This document shows, one piece after another, positions 53,842 to 62,594 of a stretch of 64,000 nucleotides of DNA. The notes below the pieces were generated by a model. That model had not been told where the DNA came from. It worked only from the letters and a program-made list of their open reading frames with translations, and ran no database searches. Position numbers and translations under genes: made by a program. The stretch comes from Meridianimaribacter flavus. Its GTDB lineage: Bacteria; Bacteroidota; Bacteroidia; Flavobacteriales; Flavobacteriaceae. The DNA lies in the NCBI RefSeq assembly GCF_004366715.1, contig NZ_SOQZ01000003.1, forward strand, positions 191,001 to 255,000, given 5' to 3'. Numbering within the stretch: the stretch's first letter is position 1; each line of letters starts with the position of its first letter.

Positions 53842-54795
53842 TTAATTCACAGTTGTTGAATCAGTTTCAGTAGAAATTTCTTCTGTTAAGCTGGTTTCTG
53901 TATTTTCAGTTTTAGAACCTTCAGGTATCCAAAGTTCGCCTTCAGGGTCTTTTGGTTCAGCAGGTGTTGTACCTTGAAATGTGAGTACATAACTTGCTAC
54001 TTGTGCAATTTCAGAAGGTTTTAAGTTTTGTTTCCAAGCAATCATACCTTTACCATCACGACCTCCTTCTGATACTGTTTTAAATACATTTTTAATTCCT
54101 CCACCTAAAACCCAATATTCATCGGTTAGGTTAGGGCCAATACCACCACCACCATCAATTTTGTGGCATGCAACGCAGTTGGTGTCAAAAATTTTCTTTC
54201 CGTTGCTTAAGTCTGAAGCTTCAGTAAGTAATTCAACAGTATTAAAATCAACCAAGTCTTTAGCTGTTTTTTTGTATTCTTCTATAGCTATTTTTGCTTC
54301 GGCATATTCTTGTGCTAATTCATCATATTGACTATAACCATTAAATACATGATATTTTAATAAGTACACAGCAGCAAAAGCAATTGAGATGTAAAAACTA
54401 TAAATCCACCAAGGCGGAAGAGAGTTGTCTAACTCTTTAATACCATCATAATTATGGTCTAAAATAATTTCGTGCTCTTCTTCGATAGGTTTTGCGCCTA
54501 ATAGTTTTTTATAAGTGTTTTGAATCCACTTAATGAATTTTGGTGTTCTTGTACGTTGTGCGTCGTATCTCGCTTTTGCTTCTTCATCTAAACTTTGATA
54601 AAGTACATTATCCATAGAACTTACTATACCTTCAGTAGCAATAAGAATAAGTAGTACTAATACCAAAAACAGTGATAGCAATGGATACTCAATAAATGCT
54701 GGTTTATCACCTGAGTCAATCATATATTCAGCAAAAAAAGCAATAGCGAAAAATACGATTGGAACTCTAAGCCATGATGGAATAAATTGTCTCAT
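53842..54795 (-). CDS. ccoP: cbb3-type cytochrome c oxidase subunit III, mono-heme form
   Basis: 317 aa. Membrane helices near the start (RVPIVFFAIAFFAEYMI, LLSLFLVLVLLILIAT) and near residue 130 (WWIYSFYISIAFAAVYLLKY) precede a c-type domain with one heme motif CVACHK near residue 206 and the axial Met in GKGMIAWKQ. Classical CcoP has two CxxCH motifs; this has one. N-terminal FixP_N-like segment (DGIKELDNSLPPWWIYSF) is typical. Acidic Thr/Glu tail after the heme domain. Passes electrons from donor cytochromes toward CcoO. Confidence 0.9.
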   Translation of the reverse strand: MRQFIPSWLRVPIVFFAIAFFAEYMIDSGDKPAFIEYPLLSLFLVLVLLILIATEGIVSSMDNVLYQSLDEEAKARYDAQRTRTPKFIKWIQNTYKKLLGAKPIEEEHEIILDHNYDGIKELDNSLPPWWIYSFYISIAFAAVYLLKYHVFNGYSQYDELAQEYAEAKIAIEEYKKTAKDLVDFNTVELLTEASDLSNGKKIFDTNCVACHKIDGGGGIGPNLTDEYWVLGGGIKNVFKTVSEGGRDGKGMIAWKQNLKPSEIAQVASYVLTFQGTTPAEPKDPEGELWIPEGSKTENTETSLTEEISTETDSTTVN

Positions 54796-54799
54796 AATT

Positions 54800-54976
54800 T
54801 TAATTGTTTTTTTTGTCTAATGGCAAATTACTCACAGTAGTTATGTACTCTTTTTTAGCTGTTATAACCCACCAAAACAGTGCAACAAAAAAGAGGAAGA
54901 ATATCATTAAGGATATTAAAGGATATATCTCTATACCAGTAATACTTTCCATGTGGTTTTTTACAAATTTCAACAT
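54800..54976 (-). CDS. ccoQ: CcoQ/FixQ-like small oxidase subunit (58 aa)
   Basis: A 58-aa frame on the minus strand between ccoP and ccoNO, read as MLKFVKNHMESITGIEIYPL, then the membrane helix ISLMIFFLFFVALFWWVITA and a tail KKEYITTVSNLPLDKKNN. The helix and the charged tail after FWWV are typical of CcoQ, which stabilises the oxidase complex. It starts at the ATG 54976, three bases after the ccoNO stop, and its stop is 4 bases before ccoP. Position and composition make it a real subunit. Confidence 0.85.
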   Translation of the reverse strand: MLKFVKNHMESITGIEIYPLISLMIFFLFFVALFWWVITAKKEYITTVSNLPLDKKNN

Positions 54977-54979
54977 GAC

Positions 54980-57175
54980 TTATTGGTTTTGTGTTGTTAA
55001 TTGTGCTTCTAATTCTTGAACTTTTATGTCAGTTCCAAGACGTTGTAAATAAGCGATTAAAGCTGTAATTTCTCTATTTCTCATTTCAATAAATTCGCTT
55101 CCAGCTGCTTTTTTATCAGCTTCGTAGCTTTCAGCAAAATCAGGATCTGTATAAAGGTTTTTCTCAATTTGAATACCTTGTTCTGTCATGCTTTGTTGTG
55201 CATTTGCAATATCCTCTTCGGTATAAGGAACTCCTAATTTTACCATAGCTTTCATTTTAGCTTCAGTCATAGACTTATCAAGTTCATCACGAATCAACCA
55301 TTGATAAGCAGGCATAATAGAACCTGATGATGTACTTTGTGGATCGTACATATGGTTAAGGTGCCAGTTGTCAGAATATTTTCCACCTACACGATGCAAA
55401 TCTGGTCCTGTACGTTTACTTCCCCAAAGGAATGGATGGTCGTATACAAATTCTCCAGCTTTACTGTATTCTCCATAGCGTTCTACTTCACTTCTAAAAG
55501 GACGTACCATTTGTGAGTGACAGCTTACACAACCTTCACGTATATAAATGTCTCTACCTTCAAGTTCTAAAGGTGTGTATGGTTTAACACTTGAAATAGT
55601 TGGGATATTAGACTCTACCATTATTGTTGGTATAATTTGAATAATACCACCAATTAAAATAGTAATAGTAGCTAGTATAGTTAGTTGTACTGGTTTACGC
55701 TCTAACCAAGTATGGAAGGTTTCTCCAGCAATTCGTCTTTTTGAAACACGTTGTAGAGCAGGAGCCTCAGCAAGTTCATCGCTTACCTTGCTGCCTTTTT
55801 TAATAGTAACAATTATGTTGTAAGCTAAGACAAACATTCCAATAATGTATAACGATCCTCCAATAGCACGCATCCAGTACATTGGGATGATTTCAGAAAC
55901 AGTTTCTAAAAAGTTACCGTAGACTAAAGTTCCGTCAGGATTGAATTGTTTCCACATACTTGCTTGAGTAAATCCAGCAACATACATAGGTAATGCATAT
56001 ATAATAATTCCTAAAGTTCCAATCCAAAAGTGGAAGTTTGCCAATTTTGTTGAGTGTAGCTTGGTGTTGAATAATCTTGGAATCAACCAATAAATCATAC
56101 CAAAAGCTAAGAAGCCATTCCAAGCTAAAGCACCAACATGTACGTGAGCAATAACCCAATCGGTAAAGTGGGCAATAGCATTTACGTTTTTAAGTGAAAG
56201 CATTGGGCCTTCAAAGGTTGCCATACCATAACCAGTAATTGCAACAACCATAAACTTTAACACAGGGTCAACACGTACTTTATCCCAAGCGCCTCTTAAT
56301 GTTAATAGACCATTTATCATTCCTCCCCAAGAAGGCATTAATAACATTACCGAAAATGCTACACCTAAATTTTGAGCCCACTCTGGTAAAGCAGTATATA
56401 ATAAGTGATGTGGTCCTGCCCAGATATAAATAAATATTAATGACCAAAAGTGTACTATAGATAATCTATATGAGTAAATAGGTCTATCTGCTGCTTTTGG
56501 AACAAAATAGTACATTAACCCTAAGAATGGAGTTGTTAAGAAGAATGCTACTGCATTGTGTCCATACCACCATTGTACTAAGGCATCTTGAACACCTGCA
56601 TAAACTGAATAACTTTTTAATCCGCTGATTGGTAATTCTAAACTGTTAAAAATATGAAGAACAGCAACAGTAACAAATGTGCCTAAATAAAACCAAATGG
56701 CAACATACATGTGACGTTGACGACGTTTTAAAATAGTTCCTATTAAGTTCCAACCAAATACAACCCATACAATAGCAATAGCTATATCAAAAGGCCATTC
56801 TAATTCGGCATATTCTTTACTAGTTGTATAACCTAAGGGAAGTGTAATTGCTGCTCCAACAATTATAAGTTGCCAACCCCAAAAGTTGATATTACTCAAA
56901 GCGTCACTAAACATTCTTGCTTTTAGTAAACGTTGAGAAGAGTAATACACACCTGCAAAAATGGCGTTACCTACAAAGGCAAAAATAACAGCATTTGTGT
57001 GTAAAGGTCTCAATCGACCAAAGCTTAACCACGAAATACCGTCGGTTAGGTTAGGGAACAAGAACATAAAGGCTAGTAGTAAACCTACAAGCATACCCAC
57101 AACACCCCAAAGCATGGTAGCGAGTAAGAATTTTTTAACAATCTTGTTGTCGTAATAAAATTGTTGTACTTCCAT
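54980..57175 (-). CDS. ccoNO: cbb3-type cytochrome c oxidase, fused subunits I and II (CcoN-CcoO)
   Basis: 731 aa. Residues 1-about 470 are CcoN, with some 12 membrane helices and heme/copper His in LHTNAVIFAF and DWVIAHVHVGALAWNG (about residue 340) and the YGHNAVAFFLTTP region. Residues about 510-731 are CcoO, held by a helix (ILATITILIGGIIQII), with heme c motif CVSCHS near residue 551 and the axial Met in SGSIMPAYQWL. The fusion is common in Bacteroidota. It reduces oxygen to water at low oxygen and pumps protons. Confidence 0.95.
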   Translation of the reverse strand: MEVQQFYYDNKIVKKFLLATMLWGVVGMLVGLLLAFMFLFPNLTDGISWLSFGRLRPLHTNAVIFAFVGNAIFAGVYYSSQRLLKARMFSDALSNINFWGWQLIIVGAAITLPLGYTTSKEYAELEWPFDIAIAIVWVVFGWNLIGTILKRRQRHMYVAIWFYLGTFVTVAVLHIFNSLELPISGLKSYSVYAGVQDALVQWWYGHNAVAFFLTTPFLGLMYYFVPKAADRPIYSYRLSIVHFWSLIFIYIWAGPHHLLYTALPEWAQNLGVAFSVMLLMPSWGGMINGLLTLRGAWDKVRVDPVLKFMVVAITGYGMATFEGPMLSLKNVNAIAHFTDWVIAHVHVGALAWNGFLAFGMIYWLIPRLFNTKLHSTKLANFHFWIGTLGIIIYALPMYVAGFTQASMWKQFNPDGTLVYGNFLETVSEIIPMYWMRAIGGSLYIIGMFVLAYNIIVTIKKGSKVSDELAEAPALQRVSKRRIAGETFHTWLERKPVQLTILATITILIGGIIQIIPTIMVESNIPTISSVKPYTPLELEGRDIYIREGCVSCHSQMVRPFRSEVERYGEYSKAGEFVYDHPFLWGSKRTGPDLHRVGGKYSDNWHLNHMYDPQSTSSGSIMPAYQWLIRDELDKSMTEAKMKAMVKLGVPYTEEDIANAQQSMTEQGIQIEKNLYTDPDFAESYEADKKAAGSEFIEMRNREITALIAYLQRLGTDIKVQELEAQLTTQNQ

Positions 57176-57180
57176 AATAA

Positions 57181-57369
57181 TTAGTTAGACTTTTGATTTT
57201 TAATGGATTTATTGGTTTTGTTTTTAACCAGTTCGTCTTCAAACAGCATGCGTACAGATGGTGTATAGTCATCATCGTACTGTCCTGATTTTACGGCTTT
57301 TATAAATCCTATAAAAAAGACAATAGCAATGATAATGCTGATAGCTAGTAATACATAAATAACACTCAT
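57181..57369 (-). CDS. ccoS: cbb3 oxidase maturation protein CcoS
   Basis: 62 aa: MSVIYVLLAISIIIAIVFFIGFI is the single membrane helix, followed by AVKSGQYDDDYTPSVRMLFEDE, the conserved SGQFDD-x-PxxRIL box of CcoS/FixS. Needed for cofactor insertion in CcoN. First gene of the ccoS-NO-Q-P-G-H operon, with its own Fnr-type promoter 21 bases upstream. Confidence 0.92.
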   Translation of the reverse strand: MSVIYVLLAISIIIAIVFFIGFIKAVKSGQYDDDYTPSVRMLFEDELVKNKTNKSIKNQKSN

Positions 57370-57389
57370 ACCTACTTGAAGTTATAGTT

Positions 57390-57432
57390 CAAAATTACGT
57401 TGGCATCTCTTTTTAAAAGATGATATTTGTCA
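57390..57432 (-). promoter_or_regulatory. Fnr-type box and -7 element of the ccoS-NOQPGH operon
   Basis: On the minus strand, box TGACAAATATCA (57432-57421), then 23 bases, then TAATTTTG (57397-57390), a perfect -7 element; the ccoS start lies 20 bases further on. Same spacing and orientation as at hemN. Confidence 0.75.
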
Positions 57433-57448
57433 TGTTTCATTAATTTTT

Positions 57449-59821
57449 TCATTTTAATTTTCGACCTAAAAGGTTTGTTGCAATTGTGGTAAATACAACA
57501 ATACTTATGGAGCTTAAAGGCATTAAAATAGCTGCAATCACAGGCATAAGCTGACCAGTAATGGCAAAGTATAAACCAATAGCATTGTAGAAAAAGGAGA
57601 ACACAAAACTCCATTTTATGATTTTAATAGCTGCTTTTGAAGCTTTTATATAGTTGTATAATTGATTGAATTTTGAAGCATCTAAAATGGCATCGCAAGC
57701 AGGCGAGAACACATTAATATTTTCTGAAATAGCAATACCAACATTACTCTGTGCTAAAGCACCTGCATCGTTTAAACCATCACCAACCATGAGTACTTGA
57801 GCGCCATTGTTTTGATGATGCTTAATGTATTCTAGCTTATCGTTTGGTTTTTGATTGAAAATAAGTTTGGTTTTGCTTGGGAGTAATTTTTTTAGGTTAT
57901 TTAATTCACTTGCATTGTCACCCGAAAGTATCGCTAAATCGTAGTCTTTTTTTAGTTTGTTAAACAGTTTTGAAATGCCTTTTCGGTATGCATTGTAAAA
58001 GGTAAACTTTCCTTTGTATGTGTTATTGGTACTAATATGAACTGCTGTACTTAATTCGGTTTCTAGTTGAAGTTGTCCAACGTATTTTGCAGAACCTATT
58101 TTAACCGATTGATTATTGATTTCGCCATAAATGCCTTCACCTAAATGTTCTTCAAAATGGCTTAAGGTTATAATGTTGTTTTGCTTAAGCAAGTTGTATA
58201 ACGATCGACTCAATGGATGGTTAGAATGTCTAAGTGTACTACTTAAAATAACTGTTTCCTCTTCCGTAAGCGTTTCACCTTTATAGGCTGTTTTACTTTT
58301 TTTGTTAGAAGTAATGGTACCTGTTTTGTCAAAAATAATGGTGTCTATTTTTGCCAACTGCTCAATTACCGAAGCATTTTTTAAATAGAATTTCAACTTT
58401 CCAAAAATGCGTAACAAATTCCCTAAAGTGAATGGAGCAGATAGTGCAATAGCACAAGGGCAAGCAATAATTAACACAGCAGTAAATACGTTAAGTGCTT
58501 TACTTGAGTCGGCAAACAGCCAGTATGTTGTAGCTAAAAAAGCAATGCTCAACACAGCAATAGTAAAGCGTTTGCTTATAGTATTGGTTAGTGTTGTAAA
58601 GCTATCTTCTTTGTTTTTATTAAACACATCGTTGCTCCAAAGTTGCGTAAGGTAACTTTGTTCAACTGCATTTAAAGCTTCCATTTCAATACTGCCAGAG
58701 GTTTGTTTGCCACCTGCAAAAAGTTTATCACCAGAAGATTTTTTTACGGCTTCAGATTCTCCCGTAACAAAACTGTAATCTATATTAGCGTTTCCGTTAA
58801 TTAAGATGCCATCAACAGGAATTAATTCTTCGTTTCTAATTAATAATCGGTCGCCTTTTTTAATGTCATAAACCTGAATTGGTGTTTCAATTCCGTTTAA
58901 AATTTTAGTCACAGCAATAGGTAAGTACGATTTGTAGTCGCGCTCAAACGATAAGAAATTGTAGGTGCGTTGCTGAAAATATTTCCCAAGTAATAAGAAG
59001 AACACCAAACCTGTTAAGCTATCGAAAAAACCTGTGCCTAGGTCTAGAATAATTTCAGCTGTACTTCGTATAAACAACACTAAAATACCAAGCGCAATAG
59101 GAATGTCGATATTTAAAAGTTTTGATTTTAAACCTTTGTAAGCCGAAACAAAATAATCTTGAGCCGCATAAAAAACTACTGGCAGCGAAAATGTAAACAT
59201 GAGCCAACGAAACACAGGTTTGTACTGCTCTAACCAGAACTCATTGACTTCAAAATACTCTGGAAACGATAAAAACATCACATTACCAAAAGCAAAACCA
59301 GCAACACCAAGTTTGTAAATTAAACTGCGGTTTACTTTGTTTTTTCCTGTATTGAAATCTTCAAGAGAAATGTAAGGTTCGTAACCAATTTTACTTAATA
59401 GAAGTACAGCTTCTTTTAATGAAAAAGCTTCAGTTTTATAAGTTATTCTTACAGTCTTTTTTCCAAAATTTACTTGAGAAGCAGTAATGTTTGCATTGAG
59501 TTTGTTGAGGTTTTCTAAAATCCAGATGCAAGAACTACAATGAATATGCGGAATGGTTAAGGTTGCAATTTGGTGTTTATCATCATTAAATTCGGTGAGC
59601 TTTTCAATTATAGTGTCATCCGACAGGAAATCATATTTACCTTGAATTTCTTTAGGTGTAGCTCCAGGAGCTTGTTGTAAATCGTAATAACAGGTTAAAT
59701 CGTTTTCAGAAAAAATTTCGTAAACAGTTTTACAACCATTACAACAAAAGTCTTTTTCGTTGTAAACAATATGTTCAACTGTACAATTATCACCACAATG
59801 AAAACATGTAGCTTGTTTCAT
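57449..59821 (-). CDS. ccoI: Copper-type P1B ATPase CcoI (FixI)
   Basis: 790 aa. N-terminal CFHCGDNC and CCNGCKTVYEIF zinc-finger-like region, then an HMA domain (HCSSCIWILENL), about eight membrane helices with ACPCAIALSAP (CPC metal site), TGE in VTGESEAV, phosphorylation site FDKTGTITSNK and hinge GDGLNDAGAL. It delivers copper for the cbb3 oxidase. Divergent from the fnr gene; the next transcript (ccoS) starts 17 bases beyond its stop. Its own promoter shows an Fnr-type box. Confidence 0.94.
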   Translation of the reverse strand: MKQATCFHCGDNCTVEHIVYNEKDFCCNGCKTVYEIFSENDLTCYYDLQQAPGATPKEIQGKYDFLSDDTIIEKLTEFNDDKHQIATLTIPHIHCSSCIWILENLNKLNANITASQVNFGKKTVRITYKTEAFSLKEAVLLLSKIGYEPYISLEDFNTGKNKVNRSLIYKLGVAGFAFGNVMFLSFPEYFEVNEFWLEQYKPVFRWLMFTFSLPVVFYAAQDYFVSAYKGLKSKLLNIDIPIALGILVLFIRSTAEIILDLGTGFFDSLTGLVFFLLLGKYFQQRTYNFLSFERDYKSYLPIAVTKILNGIETPIQVYDIKKGDRLLIRNEELIPVDGILINGNANIDYSFVTGESEAVKKSSGDKLFAGGKQTSGSIEMEALNAVEQSYLTQLWSNDVFNKNKEDSFTTLTNTISKRFTIAVLSIAFLATTYWLFADSSKALNVFTAVLIIACPCAIALSAPFTLGNLLRIFGKLKFYLKNASVIEQLAKIDTIIFDKTGTITSNKKSKTAYKGETLTEEETVILSSTLRHSNHPLSRSLYNLLKQNNIITLSHFEEHLGEGIYGEINNQSVKIGSAKYVGQLQLETELSTAVHISTNNTYKGKFTFYNAYRKGISKLFNKLKKDYDLAILSGDNASELNNLKKLLPSKTKLIFNQKPNDKLEYIKHHQNNGAQVLMVGDGLNDAGALAQSNVGIAISENINVFSPACDAILDASKFNQLYNYIKASKAAIKIIKWSFVFSFFYNAIGLYFAITGQLMPVIAAILMPLSSISIVVFTTIATNLLGRKLK

Positions 59822-59846
59822 AATATTTGCTCATTTATACCTAGTG

Positions 59847-59889
59847 CAAAGGTCGAAAGCAAAGGCTAAAAAAAATATGATATTTATCA
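59847..59889 (-). promoter_or_regulatory. Fnr-type box and near-consensus -7 element of ccoI; also upstream of fnr
   Basis: Box TGATAAATATCA on the minus strand (59889-59878), a perfect TGAT-N4-ATCA palindrome, then 23 bases and GACCTTTG (59854-59847), one base off TAnnTTTG, then 25 bases to the ccoI start. On the plus strand the box is 38 bases before the fnr start, with a weak TATTTTTA only 9 bases after it, so binding might also repress fnr. Confidence 0.7.
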
Positions 59890-59927
59890 GTTTTTAGTTA
59901 TTTTTACAGAACACTTCAAAATAAGGT

Positions 59928-60605
59928 ATGAGCAAGTGCGAACAATGTATTATCAGGCAGTTTAATGCTTTAAGAGCGTTACAAAAGGATGACCTTATAC
60001 GGCTTTCTGGATGTAAAACAACACACACTATCAAAAAAGGAGAGATTATTTTTGAAGAAGGTGATAATGTTAATGGTGTTTACTGTATAAAGGATGGTGT
60101 TTGTAAATTATCTAAGTTAAGCGCAAACGGAAAAGACCAAATTGTAAAATTAGTTGTTAGAGGAGATTTGTTAGGGCAACGTTCTTTAATTTCTGATGAG
60201 GCTGCTAACCTAAGTGCTGTAGCTATAAATGATATGCAAGTGTGTTTTATTCCAAAGCACGAAATAATACACGACTTAACACATAACATCAATTTTTCGG
60301 TGGATATGCTAAAGGATATGGCTGAGGAACTAAAACTTGCTGATAAGGTTATTGTTGATATGGCCCAAAAATCGGTGAAGCAACGTTTAGCTGAAACACT
60401 TTTGTATTTGCAAACCAATTTTGGAGAAGATGATAATGGATTTTTAAATATAGTACTTACTAGAGATGACTATGCTAATATTGTTGGTACTGCTACAGAA
60501 TCTGCAATACGAATATTGTCTCAATTTAAAAAAGAAGGGTTAATTTCTACAGAAGGCAAACAAATAAAGATAGAAAATAGTAAAGCATTAAAGCTTATTG
60601 AATAA
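59928..60605 (+). CDS. fnr: Crp/Fnr-family transcriptional regulator, likely oxygen-sensing
   Basis: 225 aa. N-terminal MSKCEQCIIRQF, cyclic-nucleotide-binding-like barrel (EIIFEEGDNVNGVYCIKDG), long dimer helix and C-terminal winged HTH with TRDDYANIVGTATESAIRILSQF. C4, C7 and C106 match E. coli Fnr C20, C23 and C122; a fourth Cys, C29, is displaced. In the recognition helix Glu and Arg that contact TGA are kept, while the Ser is Ile. It likely binds a [4Fe-4S] cluster and controls hemN, ccoS and ccoI. The gene is divergent from ccoI. Confidence 0.88.
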   Translation: MSKCEQCIIRQFNALRALQKDDLIRLSGCKTTHTIKKGEIIFEEGDNVNGVYCIKDGVCKLSKLSANGKDQIVKLVVRGDLLGQRSLISDEAANLSAVAINDMQVCFIPKHEIIHDLTHNINFSVDMLKDMAEELKLADKVIVDMAQKSVKQRLAETLLYLQTNFGEDDNGFLNIVLTRDDYANIVGTATESAIRILSQFKKEGLISTEGKQIKIENSKALKLIE

Positions 60606-60635
60606 AAAACGGCTAAACTAAGTTTAGCCGTTTTT
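60605..60635. terminator. Bidirectional terminator between fnr and the S9 peptidase
   Basis: Long palindrome AAAAACGGCTAAAC / GTTTAGCCGTTTTT around a TAA-type loop, with A and T runs at its two ends, starting at the fnr stop and ending 7 bases before the peptidase stop. Confidence 0.85.
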
Positions 60636-60642
60636 GTTTTGT

Positions 60643-62592
60643 TTATTCCGTTTTTGGATCTATTTCCGTTTTGGGAGTTTCACCATCTAAAGGTGCATTT
60701 TCTTTTTTAAGATGCTCGTCTAAGAATTTTAAAATTCTGCTGTAAGCTTCAATTTGGTTTTCTTTTTTTATAAATCCATGACCTTCGTCTTCAAATAAAA
60801 CATATTCAACAGGAACGCCATTTTTTCTTACTCCAGCAACAATTTCATCAGACTCAACCTGTAATACTCTAGGGTCTTTAGCTCCTTGTAAAACAATTAA
60901 AGGTTTGGTTACCTTATCAGTATGGAAAAGAGGAGAAATTCGTTTTAAACGTGTTGAATCAGCAGAATAAGGATCGCCTAATTCTAAGTATAATGATTCT
61001 CTAAACGATTCCCAATAAGGCGGAATGCTTTTTAATGTACGCATCCAGTTGGTAACACCATATATATTAACACCAACATCAAACTCTTCTGGAGTGTAAG
61101 TTAATGCTGCCATAGTCATATATCCACCATAAGAGCCACCAATGATTCCTATTTTTTCAGAATTAATTTCAGCCTGTTCAGCTAACCAATTTTTTCCTTC
61201 AACACAGTCTTGTAAATCTTTTTCGCCATGGTTTTTATCATCCATCTTAAAAAACGTTTTACCATAACCACTGCTTCCACGATTATTCACAGCTAAAACA
61301 GCATATCCATGATTAACCATATACTGAATTAAAGAGCTGAAATTTTGACGTGTTTGACCTCCAGGACCACCATGAACCCAAACCATTGCAGGCACTTTAT
61401 TATCTGCAGATGCTTGATGTGGTAAATAATATATGGCAGGAATTGTTGTACCATCAAAAGACTTAAAACGAACAACTTTAGCAGTAACTAAATCGTCAGG
61501 ATTAATCTCTTTGTTTAAAACATTGGTGAGTTTGTGCTGTTCTTTGGTTTCCAAGTTGTAAGTGTATAAATCAGAAGGCGAATTGGAACCACCAACATAC
61601 AGGCGCATCCATGTTTCATCCTTTGAAAAACTTACACTGGTAATACTTTTATTATCAAAATTAGGAAGTGTTATTGGTTGTAATGTGTTGCTATCTAAAA
61701 CTTCAATAGCATTTTTACCATCTTCGTTTACATAAACTACTAAGTAAGTCCCTTTATCAGTAAAACCAGCTCCACTAACATCCCAAGATTTTTGTACAAT
61801 TTTAGTTTTAGTTTTAGACGCTAAATCATATTTCATTAAGTATGAAAACTCTTCGCCATCATCAGTAGTGTAATAAAATGCACTACTATCAACTGCAAAA
61901 TCTTCAGATGCATTTGCACTTAGGTTGTCATTGATTTTTGTTTTTTCGTTAGAACTTCTGTCGAATAAATACAAGTTGCTATCGTTAGTGTTGACAGATT
62001 CAACTAAAGCAATATAATTTTCGTCATTAGAAATTCCACTGAAATTTAGACCATCATTATTTTGGTAAATTAATTCAGAAGAAAAATCAGCGATACTCAT
62101 TTTGTACACATCAAAATAGCGAGCGTCTCTTTTGTTTGACCCAAAATAAAAACTGTTTTTATCAGCAGACCAACCGTAAAATGAAGATTTTGCTCCTTGT
62201 TCAGGGGTTAAATCTTTAATCTCACCATTTGTGTCTCTCATATAAATATGGTCTATTTCGTCACCATTTCCATCGGCAGAAAGTAGCATACGCTCATCAT
62301 TAGGGAAGTAAGAAACAGCAAAGTATGAAATGCTATCTGATGCTGTAATTTGTGTGTATTCACCACCTGTTGTAGGTACTGTGTACGCATTGAAAATACC
62401 AGAGCGATTACTTGAGATTAAAAGCTTGGAGTTGTCAGGAGAAAAACTTCCTCCACTTACAGCTTCGTTGTTCATGAACTGTTCAATGCTGTATTGTTCA
62501 ATACTTTTAGCTTGGGCTTCATTCTTGCTCTCAGTGTCTTTTTTACAAGACAGCATAGTAGCAAAAAACACTAATATTAAAATGTTTTTCAT
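60643..62592 (-). CDS. S9 family prolyl-oligopeptidase-like lipoprotein
   Basis: 649 aa with lipoprotein signal (FFATMLSCKKDTE). Residues about 30-370 are a beta-propeller with WD40-like repeats (SGGSFSPDNSKLLISSN); the rest is an alpha/beta hydrolase with nucleophile GGSYGGYMTMAALT, acid in LQGAKDPRVLQVESDE and His in FEDEGHGFIKKEN, so the triad is complete. It trims peptides outside the cytoplasm. Directly behind the propeller-protein gene (2 bases) and probably in one operon. Convergent with fnr. Confidence 0.92.
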   Translation of the reverse strand: MKNILILVFFATMLSCKKDTESKNEAQAKSIEQYSIEQFMNNEAVSGGSFSPDNSKLLISSNRSGIFNAYTVPTTGGEYTQITASDSISYFAVSYFPNDERMLLSADGNGDEIDHIYMRDTNGEIKDLTPEQGAKSSFYGWSADKNSFYFGSNKRDARYFDVYKMSIADFSSELIYQNNDGLNFSGISNDENYIALVESVNTNDSNLYLFDRSSNEKTKINDNLSANASEDFAVDSSAFYYTTDDGEEFSYLMKYDLASKTKTKIVQKSWDVSGAGFTDKGTYLVVYVNEDGKNAIEVLDSNTLQPITLPNFDNKSITSVSFSKDETWMRLYVGGSNSPSDLYTYNLETKEQHKLTNVLNKEINPDDLVTAKVVRFKSFDGTTIPAIYYLPHQASADNKVPAMVWVHGGPGGQTRQNFSSLIQYMVNHGYAVLAVNNRGSSGYGKTFFKMDDKNHGEKDLQDCVEGKNWLAEQAEINSEKIGIIGGSYGGYMTMAALTYTPEEFDVGVNIYGVTNWMRTLKSIPPYWESFRESLYLELGDPYSADSTRLKRISPLFHTDKVTKPLIVLQGAKDPRVLQVESDEIVAGVRKNGVPVEYVLFEDEGHGFIKKENQIEAYSRILKFLDEHLKKENAPLDGETPKTEIDPKTE

Positions 62593-62594
62593 AA

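Noticed and set aside
57372-57614. 80-aa minus-strand frame across the ccoI end and ccoS promoter
   Set aside because: It is out of frame with ccoI, Cys-rich without pattern, and covers the Fnr-type promoter.
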